A stretch of DNA of 59,254 nt, taken from Cyclobacteriaceae bacterium (GTDB taxonomy: Bacteria; Bacteroidota; Bacteroidia; Cytophagales; Cyclobacteriaceae). The notes under the pieces were generated by a model, which had not been told where the DNA came from, ran no database searches, and was given only the letters and a program-made list of their open reading frames with translations. A program made the position numbers and the translations under genes. The stretch is from positions 1 through 59,254 of the forward strand of contig JAHBUB010000018.1 of the NCBI GenBank assembly GCA_019638285.1, written 5' to 3'. Below are positions 44,787 through 55,260 of the stretch, piece by piece (within the stretch, counting starts at the first letter, position 1; every line of letters starts with the position of its first letter).

Positions 44787-47700
44787 ATGAACTTCTCTTC
44801 TTCTGAAATTAAGGACCTGATTGCGAGTACCTATCACCTTGATGGTGAGATTAAAACACTTCCTGGCGAGATTGATTTGAACTTCCTGCTCACCACCCCT
44901 GACAACAAGAAATATACCTTTAAAGTAGCGAACGCATCCGAAAAGAGAGATAACCTCGAATTTCAGAATGCCATGATGCTCCATCTGATTTCCAAAAATC
45001 TTGGACTGGAGATTCCTGAAGTGATCTGTTCTATCAATAATCAACTGATCACCGCTATTAAAGACAGTGAAGGAAACGAACGGTTGATCCGTTTGCTTAC
45101 CTGGGTAGAAGGAAGACCCTTTGCGACCGTAAACCCCCATTCGGAACATCTGCTTTATAACCTGGGTAACCTTTGCGGGAAGCTAAGCACCGCCCTCAAG
45201 GACTTTGACCATCCGGCAGCCCATCGTTTCATCAAGTGGGACATCGGCCAAGTAGAATGGATAAAGCCTCACCTGAATAGTTTTAAGGATAATAGAAAAA
45301 GAGCCTTACTCGATTATTATTACAATCTGCATGAATCGATCGTGAAACCCATTGAAGGTTCCCTACCAAAGAGTGTAATCTACAATGATGCCAACGACTA
45401 CAACGTGCTTGTGGGTTTTGACAAGGCTGATCCCAAGGTGCCTGGTGTTATTGATTTTGGGGATGCCGTGTATTCTCATACTATCAATGAACTGGCCATA
45501 GCCCTGGCTTACGCACTGATGCACAAACCCGATCCTCTGCAAGCAGCTTATCACATCGTGCAAGGTTATCACAAAACATTTCCACTACAAGATGTAGAAC
45601 TGAAAGCACTATTCACACTGCTTAACACCCGCCTGCTTATCAGTGTAGTGTGCTCTCACCAAAATCGTAAAGAAAATCCGGACAATATCTATCTGCAAAT
45701 AAGTGATGAAGCTGCATGGGCTTTGTTAGAAAAACTTCAAATTGTATCTCCCTCTTTTGCCTACTATGTTTTTAGACATGCTTGCGGCATGGAGCCATGC
45801 CCAACCCATTTGATCTTTAAAGATTGGGTAACAAAACAGGCTTTCAAACCAATTGTTGCCAAAGACCTTAACGATTCGTGCTGGCTTGATCTGGGAATGG
45901 ATAGTTTAGAACTCGGCAATCAGTCGATCGTTCTGGATGATGACAGGCTAAAGTCACAAATTGAAAGCGTCATACGTGAAAGCGGAAAAAGTGTAGGCCT
46001 CGGAAAATACAATGAAGTAAGACCATTTTACACCTCTTCAGCATTTGAAATTGAGAGCAACGATGGACCGGCATGGCGAACAGTGCACCTCGGGATCGAT
46101 GTATTTCTGAATGCAGGAGAAACAGTATTCGCTCCTCTTCATGGAACCATCTACAGCATTGTAGATAATGAAGGCGATAGGAATTATGGGCCGACTGTTA
46201 TTTTAAGGCATGATATTTTACCTGAGTTAACCTTTTATACCCTCTACGGACACCTGAGCAGGACTACCTTATCCAAATGGGCACCCGGAGATAAAGTGGA
46301 GGCGGGTGTGCCCATAGGTACCCTTGGAGACTTACATGAAAACGGTGGATGGTCACCTCATCTTCATTTTCAGATCATGTTGGATACCTTGGGGAAAAAG
46401 GGAGACTTTCCCGGTGTAGCTGCCCCAATGCTAATTGAAGTATGGAAAAGCATTTGTCCAGATCCATGGTTGCTTATTAATGGAACTATATCCCCGACCT
46501 CCAGGCCAACAGAAGACATCCAACTTCTCTCCTTCCGCAAAGAACACCTGGGGAAAAATCTTAGTCTCTCCTATCACAAGCCTTTGAAGATGCAGCGTGG
46601 ATACATGCAATATCTTTACGAATCGGATGGACGAAAATACCTGGATACCGTAAATAATGTAGCGCACGTTGGACATGAACATCCGCGCGTAGTCAGTGCA
46701 GGTCAAAAACAAATGGCGGTGCTCAACACCAACACCCGCTATCTGCATAAGAATATTGTTCAGTTCACAGAAAAACTGCTGGCCACCATGCCTTCATCAC
46801 TGAGCGTTGCCTATGTGGTCAATTCGGGCAGCGAGGCCAACGAATTGGCACTGCGAATAGCCAAGACCTACACCCAACAAAAGGACATGGTGGTGGTAGA
46901 AGTAGGATACCATGGAAATACCAATGCCTGCGTAGACATCAGTTCGTATAAGTTTGATAGAAAAGGCGGCAAGGGCGCACCAGAACATATCCATGTGGTA
47001 CCCATCCCCGATACCTACCGAGGCATTTATCGTGACAAAGCAGTTGCGGGCAAAAAGTATGCTTCGCACATCAAAGAAGCCATTGAAAGCGTTCGATCCA
47101 GTGGTAAAGGGATAGCTGGATTCATTTGTGAATCGGTACTTAGCTGTGGGGGGCAAATCCTACTGCCAGAAGGGTATTTAAAGGAAACTTACAAACACGT
47201 GCGCCATGCAGGTGGCGTGTGCATTGCCGATGAGGTCCAAACCGGGTGTGGTAGATCAGGCGAATACTTCTGGGCATTTGAGCACCAGGGTGTTATTCCG
47301 GATATTGTTACTATAGGAAAACCGATTGGTAACGGCCATCCGCTGGGCGTGGTAGTGACCACCAGGAAACTGACCGATGCTTTTGCCAATGGGATGGAAT
47401 ATTTCAACACATTCGGTGGCAATCCTGTATCCTGCGCCATTGGATTAGAAGTACTTCACGTAATTAATGATGAGGGGCTTCAGCAGAACGCGAAAGACAT
47501 CGGGAACTATCTGACAGATGGACTTTTGCGACTAAAGAATAACCATCCGATTATAGGGGATGTACGTGGATTAGGTTTGTTTTTAGGTATTGAATTAGTA
47601 AAAAATAGCAACCTTGACCCGGCTACTGACCAAGCTACTTACTTGGCCAACCGGATGCGTGAATTGGGAATACTGATGAGCACCGATGGGCCACACGAAA

Positions 47701-47807
47701 ATGTGTTAAAGATTAAGCCACCAATAATATTCAGCAAGACAGATTCCGATTTCCTTCTATCTACATTGGAACGTGTACTGAAAGAGGATTTTATGCAAAT
47801 TGATTAG
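44787..47807 (+). CDS. Three-domain APH kinase / LytM / class III aminotransferase fusion protein
   Basis: A 1006-residue cytosolic protein made of three recognisable domains. First is an aminoglycoside-phosphotransferase-like kinase domain (about residues 20-300, catalytic loop [13 protein letters not shown] near residue 200). Next is a LytM/M23-like fold (about 430-560, H434 in HLGIDVF and HLHFQIM near residue 525). Last is a class III PLP aminotransferase domain (about 575-1006, [31 protein letters not shown]-lysine K845 in GKPIGNGHP). The arrangement resembles bacterial relatives of ETNPPL/AGXT2L1, which act on phospho-amines by kinase then phospho-lyase. A role in amino-alcohol or hydroxylysine catabolism is plausible but unproven. 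Confidence 0.92.
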   Translation: MNFSSSEIKDLIASTYHLDGEIKTLPGEIDLNFLLTTPDNKKYTFKVANASEKRDNLEFQNAMMLHLISKNLGLEIPEVICSINNQLITAIKDSEGNERLIRLLTWVEGRPFATVNPHSEHLLYNLGNLCGKLSTALKDFDHPAAHRFIKWDIGQVEWIKPHLNSFKDNRKRALLDYYYNLHESIVKPIEGSLPKSVIYNDANDYNVLVGFDKADPKVPGVIDFGDAVYSHTINELAIALAYALMHKPDPLQAAYHIVQGYHKTFPLQDVELKALFTLLNTRLLISVVCSHQNRKENPDNIYLQISDEAAWALLEKLQIVSPSFAYYVFRHACGMEPCPTHLIFKDWVTKQAFKPIVAKDLNDSCWLDLGMDSLELGNQSIVLDDDRLKSQIESVIRESGKSVGLGKYNEVRPFYTSSAFEIESNDGPAWRTVHLGIDVFLNAGETVFAPLHGTIYSIVDNEGDRNYGPTVILRHDILPELTFYTLYGHLSRTTLSKWAPGDKVEAGVPIGTLGDLHENGGWSPHLHFQIMLDTLGKKGDFPGVAAPMLIEVWKSICPDPWLLINGTISPTSRPTEDIQLLSFRKEHLGKNLSLSYHKPLKMQRGYMQYLYESDGRKYLDTVNNVAHVGHEHPRVVSAGQKQMAVLNTNTRYLHKNIVQFTEKLLATMPSSLSVAYVVNSGSEANELALRIAKTYTQQKDMVVVEVGYHGNTNACVDISSYKFDRKGGKGAPEHIHVVPIPDTYRGIYRDKAVAGKKYASHIKEAIESVRSSGKGIAGFICESVLSCGGQILLPEGYLKETYKHVRHAGGVCIADEVQTGCGRSGEYFWAFEHQGVIPDIVTIGKPIGNGHPLGVVVTTRKLTDAFANGMEYFNTFGGNPVSCAIGLEVLHVINDEGLQQNAKDIGNYLTDGLLRLKNNHPIIGDVRGLGLFLGIELVKNSNLDPATDQATYLANRMRELGILMSTDGPHENVLKIKPPIIFSKTDSDFLLSTLERVLKEDFMQID

Positions 47808-47895
47808 AAACTATTCATTTTTCATCCTGCTTATAGAAATTACTCTTTCAGCTTTACACGGCAAGACAAAACACGTTTGATTATATTTAAGGCGC

Positions 47896-48885
47896 ATGGA
47901 AGAAATAAATAAGATTCAAAGGTTAGGTGTTTTCACCTCCGGAGGAGATGCTCCCGGAATGAATGCAGCAATCAGAGCGGTAGTCCGTACGGGAATATAT
48001 TATCAAAAAGAAGTATATGGGATAATGAGGGGTTATGAAGGAATGATTGAAGACGACATTGTAAAACTTGGAGCAAGATCAGTGGGTAACATTTTGCAGC
48101 GAGGTGGTACCATTCTAAAAACTGCCCGCAGTACAGCATTCAGAACAAAGGAAGGAAGAGTTAAGGCCTTTGAGAATCTAAAGAAAAACGGAATTGATGG
48201 ATTAGTTGGGATTGGTGGCGATGGCACTTTTACGGGGTTGTATCATTTCTCCAATGAGTTTGGAATACCTACTGTCTGCCTTCCAGGCACCATCGACAAC
48301 GATATTGCAGGCACTGACTATACCATTGGGTTCGATACAGCCACCAATACAGCAGTGCAAGCCATTGATAGAATAAGGGATACAGCGCTCTCGCACAACA
48401 GATTGTTTTTTATTGAGGTAATGGGCAGAAACTCAGGTTACATAGCACTCAATAGTGGCATTGCCGGTGGCGCCGGGGCCATAATACTGCCAGAAGAAAA
48501 GATGACATTCGATGATCTGTATCAATTGCTTGGAGCTGGCAAGGAAACCAGTAAGAAGTCGAATCTTGTGGTGGTTGCCGAAGGCTCAAAACTTGGAGGA
48601 GCGAATGAACTGGCAAGAAAAATTTCAGAGCGCTCTGACTACTTTGATATTAAAGTAACCATCCTTGGACATCAGCAAAGAGGTGGCTCTCCCACTTATT
48701 TTGATCGGGTATTGGCCAGCAAAATGGGTGTTGCAGCAGTAGAAGGTTTACTCAATAATCAAAGTAATGTAATGGTAGGGTTCCGTGAAAACAAGATTGT
48801 TTATAACTCCTATGATGCAGTAATAAATCACCGACATGAGATTGAGGAAGACGCTCTGCGAATTGCAAAAATTCTTTCTATCTAG
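47896..48885 (+). CDS. pfkA: ATP-dependent 6-phosphofructokinase
   Basis: A 329-residue enzyme converting fructose 6-phosphate and ATP to fructose 1,6-bisphosphate, the committed step of glycolysis. It has the ATP-site TSGGDAPGMNAAIRAVVR, GGDGTFTG, the catalytic LPGTIDNDIAGTDYTIGFDTA (Asp acting as base), the substrate-binding VMGRNSGYIAL and the GHQQRGGSPTYFDRVLA segment. The length matches the bacterial PfkA group. It is a single gene, 88 bp after the aminotransferase fusion, with its own AT-rich promoter region, followed by a convergent Usp gene. Confidence 0.96.
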   Translation: MEEINKIQRLGVFTSGGDAPGMNAAIRAVVRTGIYYQKEVYGIMRGYEGMIEDDIVKLGARSVGNILQRGGTILKTARSTAFRTKEGRVKAFENLKKNGIDGLVGIGGDGTFTGLYHFSNEFGIPTVCLPGTIDNDIAGTDYTIGFDTATNTAVQAIDRIRDTALSHNRLFFIEVMGRNSGYIALNSGIAGGAGAIILPEEKMTFDDLYQLLGAGKETSKKSNLVVVAEGSKLGGANELARKISERSDYFDIKVTILGHQQRGGSPTYFDRVLASKMGVAAVEGLLNNQSNVMVGFRENKIVYNSYDAVINHRHEIEEDALRIAKILSI

Positions 48886-48922
48886 TCTTAGGGTTTCAAA
48901 TCCTTGCGGAACTATTGGTTGT

Positions 48923-49759
48923 CTAATCCACCACCACGCTTAGCACGGGTACATTGGATTTGTACAACAATGCTTCAGTAATACCAAAGTCATAAGCTAC
49001 ACGCCTGGACCGATTGCCCGTTACTTTCGTAATTATATCCACTTTGTTATTTTCAGCAAAAGTCAACATCCCCTTCTCCGCATCAAAAGCATTGTACACC
49101 TCTCCCTTTATTTTTACCTCTGGATAAGCTTCTATGAGTTTTTGCATAGCCTTTGTAACTGTGGGAGTGTCCTTGAAGTGAGAAGGAGTGTTAACAAAAA
49201 GCAGGGTCACTGAGGCCCCGGTAGCTTTCAGAAATGGAATGAACTTATTAAAAGGTTTAGTGAGATTTTCCTCAAAATCAGCAGCAAAAACAATTCTCTT
49301 TATTGATGTGGGTTTGAAATCTTTCTTTACAGACAACACAGGGCACGGGCTGGTGCGCATTATTTTTTGAGCATGAGAGCCAATGAAATAACGATGCGAT
49401 TCCCCTACACCATGTGCGCCCATTATTATCAAGTCGACCCGATAAAGTTTGGACATAGACAGCACTTCCTCCATCACTCGGCCTGGACGTACAAAGGTAG
49501 TTACTTTGACTCCGTTAAAAGATTTGTCCTTAATCAACTGATCCATTTTTATTTCTGCTTCCACCATACGCGCTTCGTTCTCAGGATAATCTTGTTGTCT
49601 TGCTACAGAAATGCGATTCCAATCAAGAGGTGCGGAGAATACATGAAGCAAAAATATCTCTGCCCCTGTCTTTTTGGCGAGTGCAATTCCTGATTGCATT
49701 GCCGTTTTAGCATACTCAGAAAAGTCAATAGGAATAAGAATGGATTTCATACGAGTCAT
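48923..49759 (-). CDS. Tandem-domain universal stress protein
   Basis: A 278-residue cytosolic protein with two UspA folds. The first (residues 1-145) starts KSILIPIDFSEYAKTAMQSG and ends with the ATP-binding signature IIMGAHGVGESHRYFIGSHAQKI. The second (about 150-278) starts RIVFAADFEEN and lacks a clear ATP motif, reading ITKVTGNRSRRVAYDFGITEALL in that place. Usp proteins help cells endure starvation and stress. The degenerate second half probably mediates dimer-like pairing. It converges with pfkA. Confidence 0.88.
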   Translation of the reverse strand: MTRMKSILIPIDFSEYAKTAMQSGIALAKKTGAEIFLLHVFSAPLDWNRISVARQQDYPENEARMVEAEIKMDQLIKDKSFNGVKVTTFVRPGRVMEEVLSMSKLYRVDLIIMGAHGVGESHRYFIGSHAQKIMRTSPCPVLSVKKDFKPTSIKRIVFAADFEENLTKPFNKFIPFLKATGASVTLLFVNTPSHFKDTPTVTKAMQKLIEAYPEVKIKGEVYNAFDAEKGMLTFAENNKVDIITKVTGNRSRRVAYDFGITEALLYKSNVPVLSVVVD

Positions 49760-49915
49760 CTAATTATGAAGCGCAATTACCTGCATTTTAATTGTTTATA
49801 AAATGATAAAGATCACCTACCTACAGTAACACTGGTAAAGAATATTTTGTAAATGATTTCTTTAAATTAACTTTCCATGATTTTTATCATCTTTGATAGA
49901 CCAAATAGTTATCCA

Positions 49916-51424
49916 ATGAAAACTATATACGCAATTATTTTAATTCTAATATCCTCCATTACACTTTCTCTTGCTCAGGAAGTTAAGAAAGAAGAACCCA
50001 AACCGATTCCAGAGCCTAAAGAATTCATAACCACCCATCAGGGAACTTTCGGTGGTAAACTGATAAAATATAAGGCAGTTGCCGGAGAAACTTACCTAAA
50101 GAGTAGTGAGGGTGACCCCGTGGCGTCTATTTGGTCCGTGACCTATAAATTGGATGGGCCTGAAAACACAAATCGCCCTGTTACCTTTGTTTTTAATGGC
50201 GGCCCAGGATCAGCATCCGTTTGGCTTCACATGGGTTTCTTTGGTCCTCAGGTGACCAAAGTAGACAGTGATGCTTCCAAAGACGATGGTGCGGCCCCTT
50301 ATCCTTTGGTGAACAACGACAATGCAATGCTTGATCTTACCGATCTGGTATTCATTGATCCGGTAGGCACCGGCTACAGCAGGGTAGTTGGCAAAGGGAA
50401 AGCAGAAGATTATTGGGGATTGAAAGAAGATGCCAAATCAATCGCTGCCTTTATTCGTGAATGGGTGACAAAAAATAAAAGGTGGAATTCTCCTAAATAT
50501 ATCGCAGGAGAAAGTTTCGGCACTACAAGGGCAGTTGCCGTTAATTACGAATTGGAGGGAGGCGGTCAGGAAATGTCATTGAATGGATTAATTCTAATAT
50601 CCCAGGCATTGGACTATCAGGGATCTACTTCTACCTTCGACAATATCGTTTCCTATGTAACATACTTTCCCAGCATGGCAGCCACCGCGTGGTATCATAA
50701 AAAAGCAGGACAAGGAAAAACAGTAGAGGCATTTGTGGAAGAGGCACGAAAATTTACATTGGATGAATATGTGTCTGCATTATATAAAGGATCCAGGCTT
50801 ACAGATGCGGAGAGGAATCACATTGCTGATCAGATGGTATACTTTACAGGATTATCAAAAAAATACATACAACAGTCCGACCTCAGGTTATTGGTACCAA
50901 GATTCAGAAAGGAATTGTTAAGAGACCAGGGTATTACGATTGGGCAACTGGATGGCCGCTATAAAGGTAACGAATACGATGACGTGTCAGATAGCCCTAC
51001 ATTGGGTGATCCTGCCGGCTATAGTACTGACGGGGCCTATACGGCAATTTTAAATCATTACTATGCAAGTCAGTTAAAGGTTGAAATGGATAGACCCTAC
51101 CTCACTTCCAATGGTGAATTGGGTTCGAAGTGGCGCTGGCGAGATGTCCCCGATGACAGCTACTGGGAACCCAGTTATGTGAACGTTGCACGAAAATTGG
51201 GCGACTCCATGAGAAGAAACAAAGACTTAAAGGTAATGGTAGCCAGCGGTTATTATGATCTGATATGCCCATTCTTTGATACAGAGTATACATTTGCTCG
51301 CAATGGGATATTAAAAAACCAGGTTACCCTCACCTACTATGAAGCCGGACATATGATGTATCTTCACGAACCCGATTTGGTCAAACTGGCAGGAGATATC
51401 CGAAAGTTTCTGACTACCAAATAA
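49916..51424 (+). CDS. Exported S10-family serine carboxypeptidase
   Basis: The start at 49916 (MKTIYAIILILISSITLSLAQ) begins a signal peptide and leaves 502 residues; the frame open from 49877 only adds a leader. The alpha/beta-hydrolase S10 motifs are present: NGGPGSASVWLHMGFFGPQ (oxyanion hole), the nucleophile Ser in AGESFGTTRA, Asp in SGYYDLICPF, and His in YEAGHMMYLHEPD. S10 enzymes remove C-terminal residues at acidic pH and are well represented in secretomes of this phylum. It is a single gene, divergent from the Usp gene. Confidence 0.92.
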   Translation: MKTIYAIILILISSITLSLAQEVKKEEPKPIPEPKEFITTHQGTFGGKLIKYKAVAGETYLKSSEGDPVASIWSVTYKLDGPENTNRPVTFVFNGGPGSASVWLHMGFFGPQVTKVDSDASKDDGAAPYPLVNNDNAMLDLTDLVFIDPVGTGYSRVVGKGKAEDYWGLKEDAKSIAAFIREWVTKNKRWNSPKYIAGESFGTTRAVAVNYELEGGGQEMSLNGLILISQALDYQGSTSTFDNIVSYVTYFPSMAATAWYHKKAGQGKTVEAFVEEARKFTLDEYVSALYKGSRLTDAERNHIADQMVYFTGLSKKYIQQSDLRLLVPRFRKELLRDQGITIGQLDGRYKGNEYDDVSDSPTLGDPAGYSTDGAYTAILNHYYASQLKVEMDRPYLTSNGELGSKWRWRDVPDDSYWEPSYVNVARKLGDSMRRNKDLKVMVASGYYDLICPFFDTEYTFARNGILKNQVTLTYYEAGHMMYLHEPDLVKLAGDIRKFLTTK

Positions 51425-51674
51425 GGAGGACATCGATAGTTTGACTCCTCAATAATTGGACAAGTGGGTGTGTGTAACTTTTAACACTCCTTTGCAATCT
51501 CGCGCTAACGGGGCCATTCTCCGCGCTGTTTTTTGGCATTGACTTATTGTAATTTGGTTCAATTAGAACTGAGTAAGCAGCAAAACACAATGAGGACAGC
51601 GTATTACATAAGTAGAATATTGATAATTTTAAAATTATGTATACTTCGTACTACAGACAGATAATTTAAGGAAG

Positions 51675-52364
51675 ATGAAGAATGTTTTAATTACCGGAGC
51701 CGGAGGCGCACTTGGAAAGGCATGTGTCACGGAGTTTTTAAAGAAGGATTATCAGGTCATTGTTATCCTTTCACCCAATAAAAAACTTTCTTATGCCACT
51801 AGTTCATCTGTAAGTATATACAATACCGATCTAATGGATGAAGCTGCCACAAACACCACATTAGTTCAAGTAATAAAAGATCATAAGACCATTGATGTAG
51901 CCTTACTTTTAGTGGGAGGTTTTACTTCGGGAAATATTGATACTACGGACGGTGCTTTGGTAAGGAAAATGATAAGCCTCAACTTTGAAACTGCATTTTA
52001 TACAGCACGAACTATATTTGGCCAGATGGCCAAGCAACCCAATGGAGGCCGCATTGTTTTCGTAGGCTCGCGCCCTGCCCTTGATGCCAAGGCAGGAAAA
52101 GGGGTGCTGGCTTATGCACTCTCCAAAACACTGATCTTTAAACTGGCAGAAATACTCAATGAAGAGGGGAAGGAAAAGAACGTGATTTCTTCTGTGATCG
52201 TACCAAGTATTATAGACACACCGGACAATCGCATTGCCATGCCAAAAGCAAATACTGGTAAGTGGGTAAAGCCAGAATCAATCGCTGAGATTATCGAATT
52301 TGCTACTTCAGAAAAGGGATCCGCAATAAGAGAGTCTGTTATAAAAGTTTATGGCAACTCCTGA
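51675..52364 (+). CDS. Short-chain dehydrogenase/reductase
   Basis: A 229-residue soluble SDR. It begins with the dinucleotide motif VLITGAGGALGKACV and has the conserved VGSRPA strand with Ser replaced in context, and the catalytic YALSK (LAYALSKTLIF). The substrate is unknown. The gene stands after a 250-bp intergenic region that holds no gene and probably its promoter. Its 3' end overlaps that of the convergent nitrilase-like gene by 16 bp. Confidence 0.88.
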   Translation: MKNVLITGAGGALGKACVTEFLKKDYQVIVILSPNKKLSYATSSSVSIYNTDLMDEAATNTTLVQVIKDHKTIDVALLLVGGFTSGNIDTTDGALVRKMISLNFETAFYTARTIFGQMAKQPNGGRIVFVGSRPALDAKAGKGVLAYALSKTLIFKLAEILNEEGKEKNVISSVIVPSIIDTPDNRIAMPKANTGKWVKPESIAEIIEFATSEKGSAIRESVIKVYGNS

Positions 52365-53302
52365 TCAGTCACCCTACTATGATCTACTTTAAACTCAAAT
52401 ACATCCCTTCTTTGATAGTGTCCTGATGTATCCAAGGTCATTCGTTCTTTGATGGTTTCATCCAAATCCAACTCACAGGTAATCAACTCTTCTTTGTTAA
52501 ATATAGGTTCAACTAGGTACCTGCCAGTGGGAGAAATAATACAACTCCCTCCATTGAGGGTCCATTGTTCAGGGTTGGATTTCAAGTAGTCGGGTTGTTC
52601 CAATAACTCAGGAAAATCACATGCCTTTAACATTTGCCCTGCAGCCAGCACAAAGCATCTTCCCTCAAATGCATAATGTCTGCTGGCTATCTGATGCATC
52701 TCGTGTACTTTGGGCCATAGGGCAATGTGAATGTGTTCACCGGAATCATGCAAGGCCTGGCGGGTTAGTGGCATCCAGTGTTCCCAACAAATACTGGCAC
52801 CTAGCCGCCCCACTTCAGTATTTACAGCCTTCAGCCCTTGTCCATCCCCTAGCCCATACAGCATTTTTTCAGTGTATGTGGGCATCAATTTCCGATGATG
52901 ATTCAGTAGTTTTCCATTTTGATCAATAATCACCAAGCTATTATAAACCGTACCATTGCCTGGACCTTGGCTCACTTTCTCATTGATACCAATGCATAGC
53001 GTAACCTTGTTTGATAGAGCCAACTGACATACTTTTTCAAACTCCTTACTTTTGATATCAATGCTACTGTTATAAAACTGGAGATAAACCTCTTTCATCT
53101 CTTTACTATCCCATTGAGATACATTGGTACAGTGATCCAACCATGAAGGGTATCCTGATAGCCAGGTCTCCCCCATCACCAATAGTTTAACTCCTTGGTT
53201 GGAGGCTTCACCCACAATCGATTCCAATTTTTGAATGCTCTGGGAGAGGTTCATATGGACGGAACTGAACTGACCAATTCCTACTTTCACGATATTCGCC
53301 AT
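52349..53302 (-). CDS. Nitrilase-superfamily carbon-nitrogen hydrolase
   Basis: The ATG at 53302 (MANIVKVGIGQFSSVH) begins directly at the first beta strand and gives 317 residues; an upstream in-frame ATG at 53338 is unlikely. The Glu-Lys-Cys triad is visible: Glu in MGETWLSGYP, Lys in HHRKLMPTYTEK, and Cys in LGASICWEHWMPLTRQAL. The CWEHWMP context is characteristic of aliphatic nitrilase/aldoxime-type members instead of amidases. It would hydrolyse nitriles to acids and ammonia; the true substrate is unknown. It overlaps the SDR gene tail to tail by 16 bp. Confidence 0.9.
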   Translation of the reverse strand: MANIVKVGIGQFSSVHMNLSQSIQKLESIVGEASNQGVKLLVMGETWLSGYPSWLDHCTNVSQWDSKEMKEVYLQFYNSSIDIKSKEFEKVCQLALSNKVTLCIGINEKVSQGPGNGTVYNSLVIIDQNGKLLNHHRKLMPTYTEKMLYGLGDGQGLKAVNTEVGRLGASICWEHWMPLTRQALHDSGEHIHIALWPKVHEMHQIASRHYAFEGRCFVLAAGQMLKACDFPELLEQPDYLKSNPEQWTLNGGSCIISPTGRYLVEPIFNKEELITCELDLDETIKERMTLDTSGHYQRRDVFEFKVDHSRVTDQELP

Positions 53303-53406
53303 GATACTCACGATGATTAATACATTCGAATACTCCATTAATATTTAGGAGTCTATTCAAAACTAAACTAATTTAAGGCGTGTTTGAATCATTTCTTGAT
53401 TAATGC

Positions 53407-55185
53407 ATGTTTAGAAGAATTCATCGGGTGTTTACGCATGTGATCCGGTACATGCAAGGAAGACTTAGCGAAAAACAGTTTTTGATGGTCTCCAGTATAT
53501 TGGTGGGCATCACCAGTGGATTGGCCGCTGTTATCCTCAAATTATTTGCCCATAACATTAATGAACTGGTAGAGGGGTATTCCAGTGACTACCATGATTT
53601 TTTCCTGTTCACTTTGTTCCCACTGGTAGGTCTCACGCTCACAGTGCTCTATTTACGTTACTTCATTAAAAAAGAAGATTTCTCAAGAGGAAGCGCGGAT
53701 ATCGTTTATGCTATTGCCAAAAAATCCAGTATTCTTCCACAGTCAGCTATGTACTCGCATGTTATTACCAGTGGGTTCACAGTAGGTTTTGGTGGCTCTT
53801 TGGGGCTGGAATCACCCATGGTAAGCGCTGGCTCTGCGATCGGGTCCAACTACGGAAAAACCTATAACCTGAGTTATAAAGACCGCACCATGTTGCTGGC
53901 GTGTGGCGCAGCGGCAGCTATTGCAGGTGCCTTTAACTCACCCATAGCCGGGGTGCTTTTTGCTATTGAAGTGCTACTTACGGATGTATCAGTGGCTGTC
54001 TTTATTCCACTCATTATTTCTGCTGCGTCAGGCGCATTGTTTGTAAAAATAATACTGGGCGAGGGTGTACTCCTTTCCTTCACTGATGTGCAGCCTTTCG
54101 ACTATAGCTACACTTTTTTTTACATTGCCCTTGGTATTCTGGCCGGGTTCACATCCTTGTATTACACACGAATGTATACCAAAATAGAACATCGCGTTTC
54201 AGGGATAAAAAATATTTACACCAAAGTAATTGGTGGAGGCCTCATACTGGCATTGTTGCTTATTGTTTTTCCTCCTTTGTATGGAGAAGGTTATGAGGGT
54301 ATTAAAATGCTAGCCACCCACGGTCATCAGCATTTTTATCAAAACAGTATTTTGCAATCCTTTATTACCACAGAGTGGGCTGGTCTGCTTTTTATTGTTG
54401 GGTTACTGCTGATTAAAGTGTTTGCAACGGCCATTGCAATCGGCAGTGGTGGCAATGGCGGCAATTTTGCCCCCTCACTTTGCCTGGGCGCATACCTTGG
54501 TTATACTTTCTCTCATTTTATCAATCTTAGCGGGTTAGCCAAACTTCCTACAGCCAATTTTACTTTGGTAGCCATGGCGGGGATTCTTAGTGGTGTTTTT
54601 TACGCACCCCTCACCGCAATATTTCTAATTGCTGAGATTACAGGGGGCTATAACCTCATGATTCCGCTAATGATCGTGGCTGCCTTTAGCAACGTAATCA
54701 TGAAATATTTTGAGCCATTGTCTATGGAGAGTAAAAAGCTGGCCACCAAAATGAACCTGTCTATAGACACCAGGGATAAGTATTTGTTGAGTAAACTTAA
54801 TCTTGAAAAGATGATTGAAACCGATTTTCAAACAATTAAGCCTGATGATAATCTCCGTGCGCTTGTCTCCGCTATTACTAAATCCCGAAGAAATTTATTC
54901 CCTGTAGTCAATGATGAACAGGAATTGGTGGGTGTCATTCTGTTGGATAGTGTAAAGGAAATGATGTTCAACCAGGAGTTATACGACAAGATTATTGTGA
55001 AGGACATTATGACCCGGCCTCTGGCGGTAATTTCACCCGATGAAAGCCTAAACTCAGTGTTAAAGAAATTTGAAGACACAGGTCAATGGAATCTCCCGAT
55101 CATAGAGTACGACAGATACATTGGTTTTTTATCCAAGTCCAGCATCCTGTCAGAGTATAGGGTGGAACTGCTTCGCTCCACATAA
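53407..55185 (+). CDS. ClC-family chloride channel/antiporter with CBS domains
   Basis: A 592-residue membrane protein. The ClC core (about residues 20-440) shows the gating-glutamate motif GGSLGLESP with Glu135, the GAFNSPIAGVLFAIE segment, and SGGNGGNFAPSLCLGAYLG. A pair of cytosolic CBS domains follows (residues 455-592, with the NLFPVVNDEQELVGVI and WNLPIIEYDRYIGFLSKSS pattern), which usually bind adenine nucleotides and regulate gating. It may exchange chloride or fluoride for protons. It is a single gene, divergent from the nitrilase-like gene with a promoter region of about 100 bp. Confidence 0.92.
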   Translation: MFRRIHRVFTHVIRYMQGRLSEKQFLMVSSILVGITSGLAAVILKLFAHNINELVEGYSSDYHDFFLFTLFPLVGLTLTVLYLRYFIKKEDFSRGSADIVYAIAKKSSILPQSAMYSHVITSGFTVGFGGSLGLESPMVSAGSAIGSNYGKTYNLSYKDRTMLLACGAAAAIAGAFNSPIAGVLFAIEVLLTDVSVAVFIPLIISAASGALFVKIILGEGVLLSFTDVQPFDYSYTFFYIALGILAGFTSLYYTRMYTKIEHRVSGIKNIYTKVIGGGLILALLLIVFPPLYGEGYEGIKMLATHGHQHFYQNSILQSFITTEWAGLLFIVGLLLIKVFATAIAIGSGGNGGNFAPSLCLGAYLGYTFSHFINLSGLAKLPTANFTLVAMAGILSGVFYAPLTAIFLIAEITGGYNLMIPLMIVAAFSNVIMKYFEPLSMESKKLATKMNLSIDTRDKYLLSKLNLEKMIETDFQTIKPDDNLRALVSAITKSRRNLFPVVNDEQELVGVILLDSVKEMMFNQELYDKIIVKDIMTRPLAVISPDESLNSVLKKFEDTGQWNLPIIEYDRYIGFLSKSSILSEYRVELLRST

Positions 55186-55206
55186 GCCATCGTAAATTTA
55201 AGACAT

Positions 55207-55241
55207 AAAAAAAGCCGTCCTAAAAGTTTAGGATGGCCTTT
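55207..55241 (-). terminator. Rho-independent terminator for the gyrA-TPR transcript
   Basis: GCCGTCCTAAA (55214-55224) pairs with TTTAGGATGGC (55227-55237). On the minus strand a run of seven T follows, which suits termination of the minus-strand operon. On the plus strand CTTTCT follows, so it may also end the ClC gene. Confidence 0.8.
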
Positions 55242-55260
55242 CTATGTTATAGGCTAAGAA

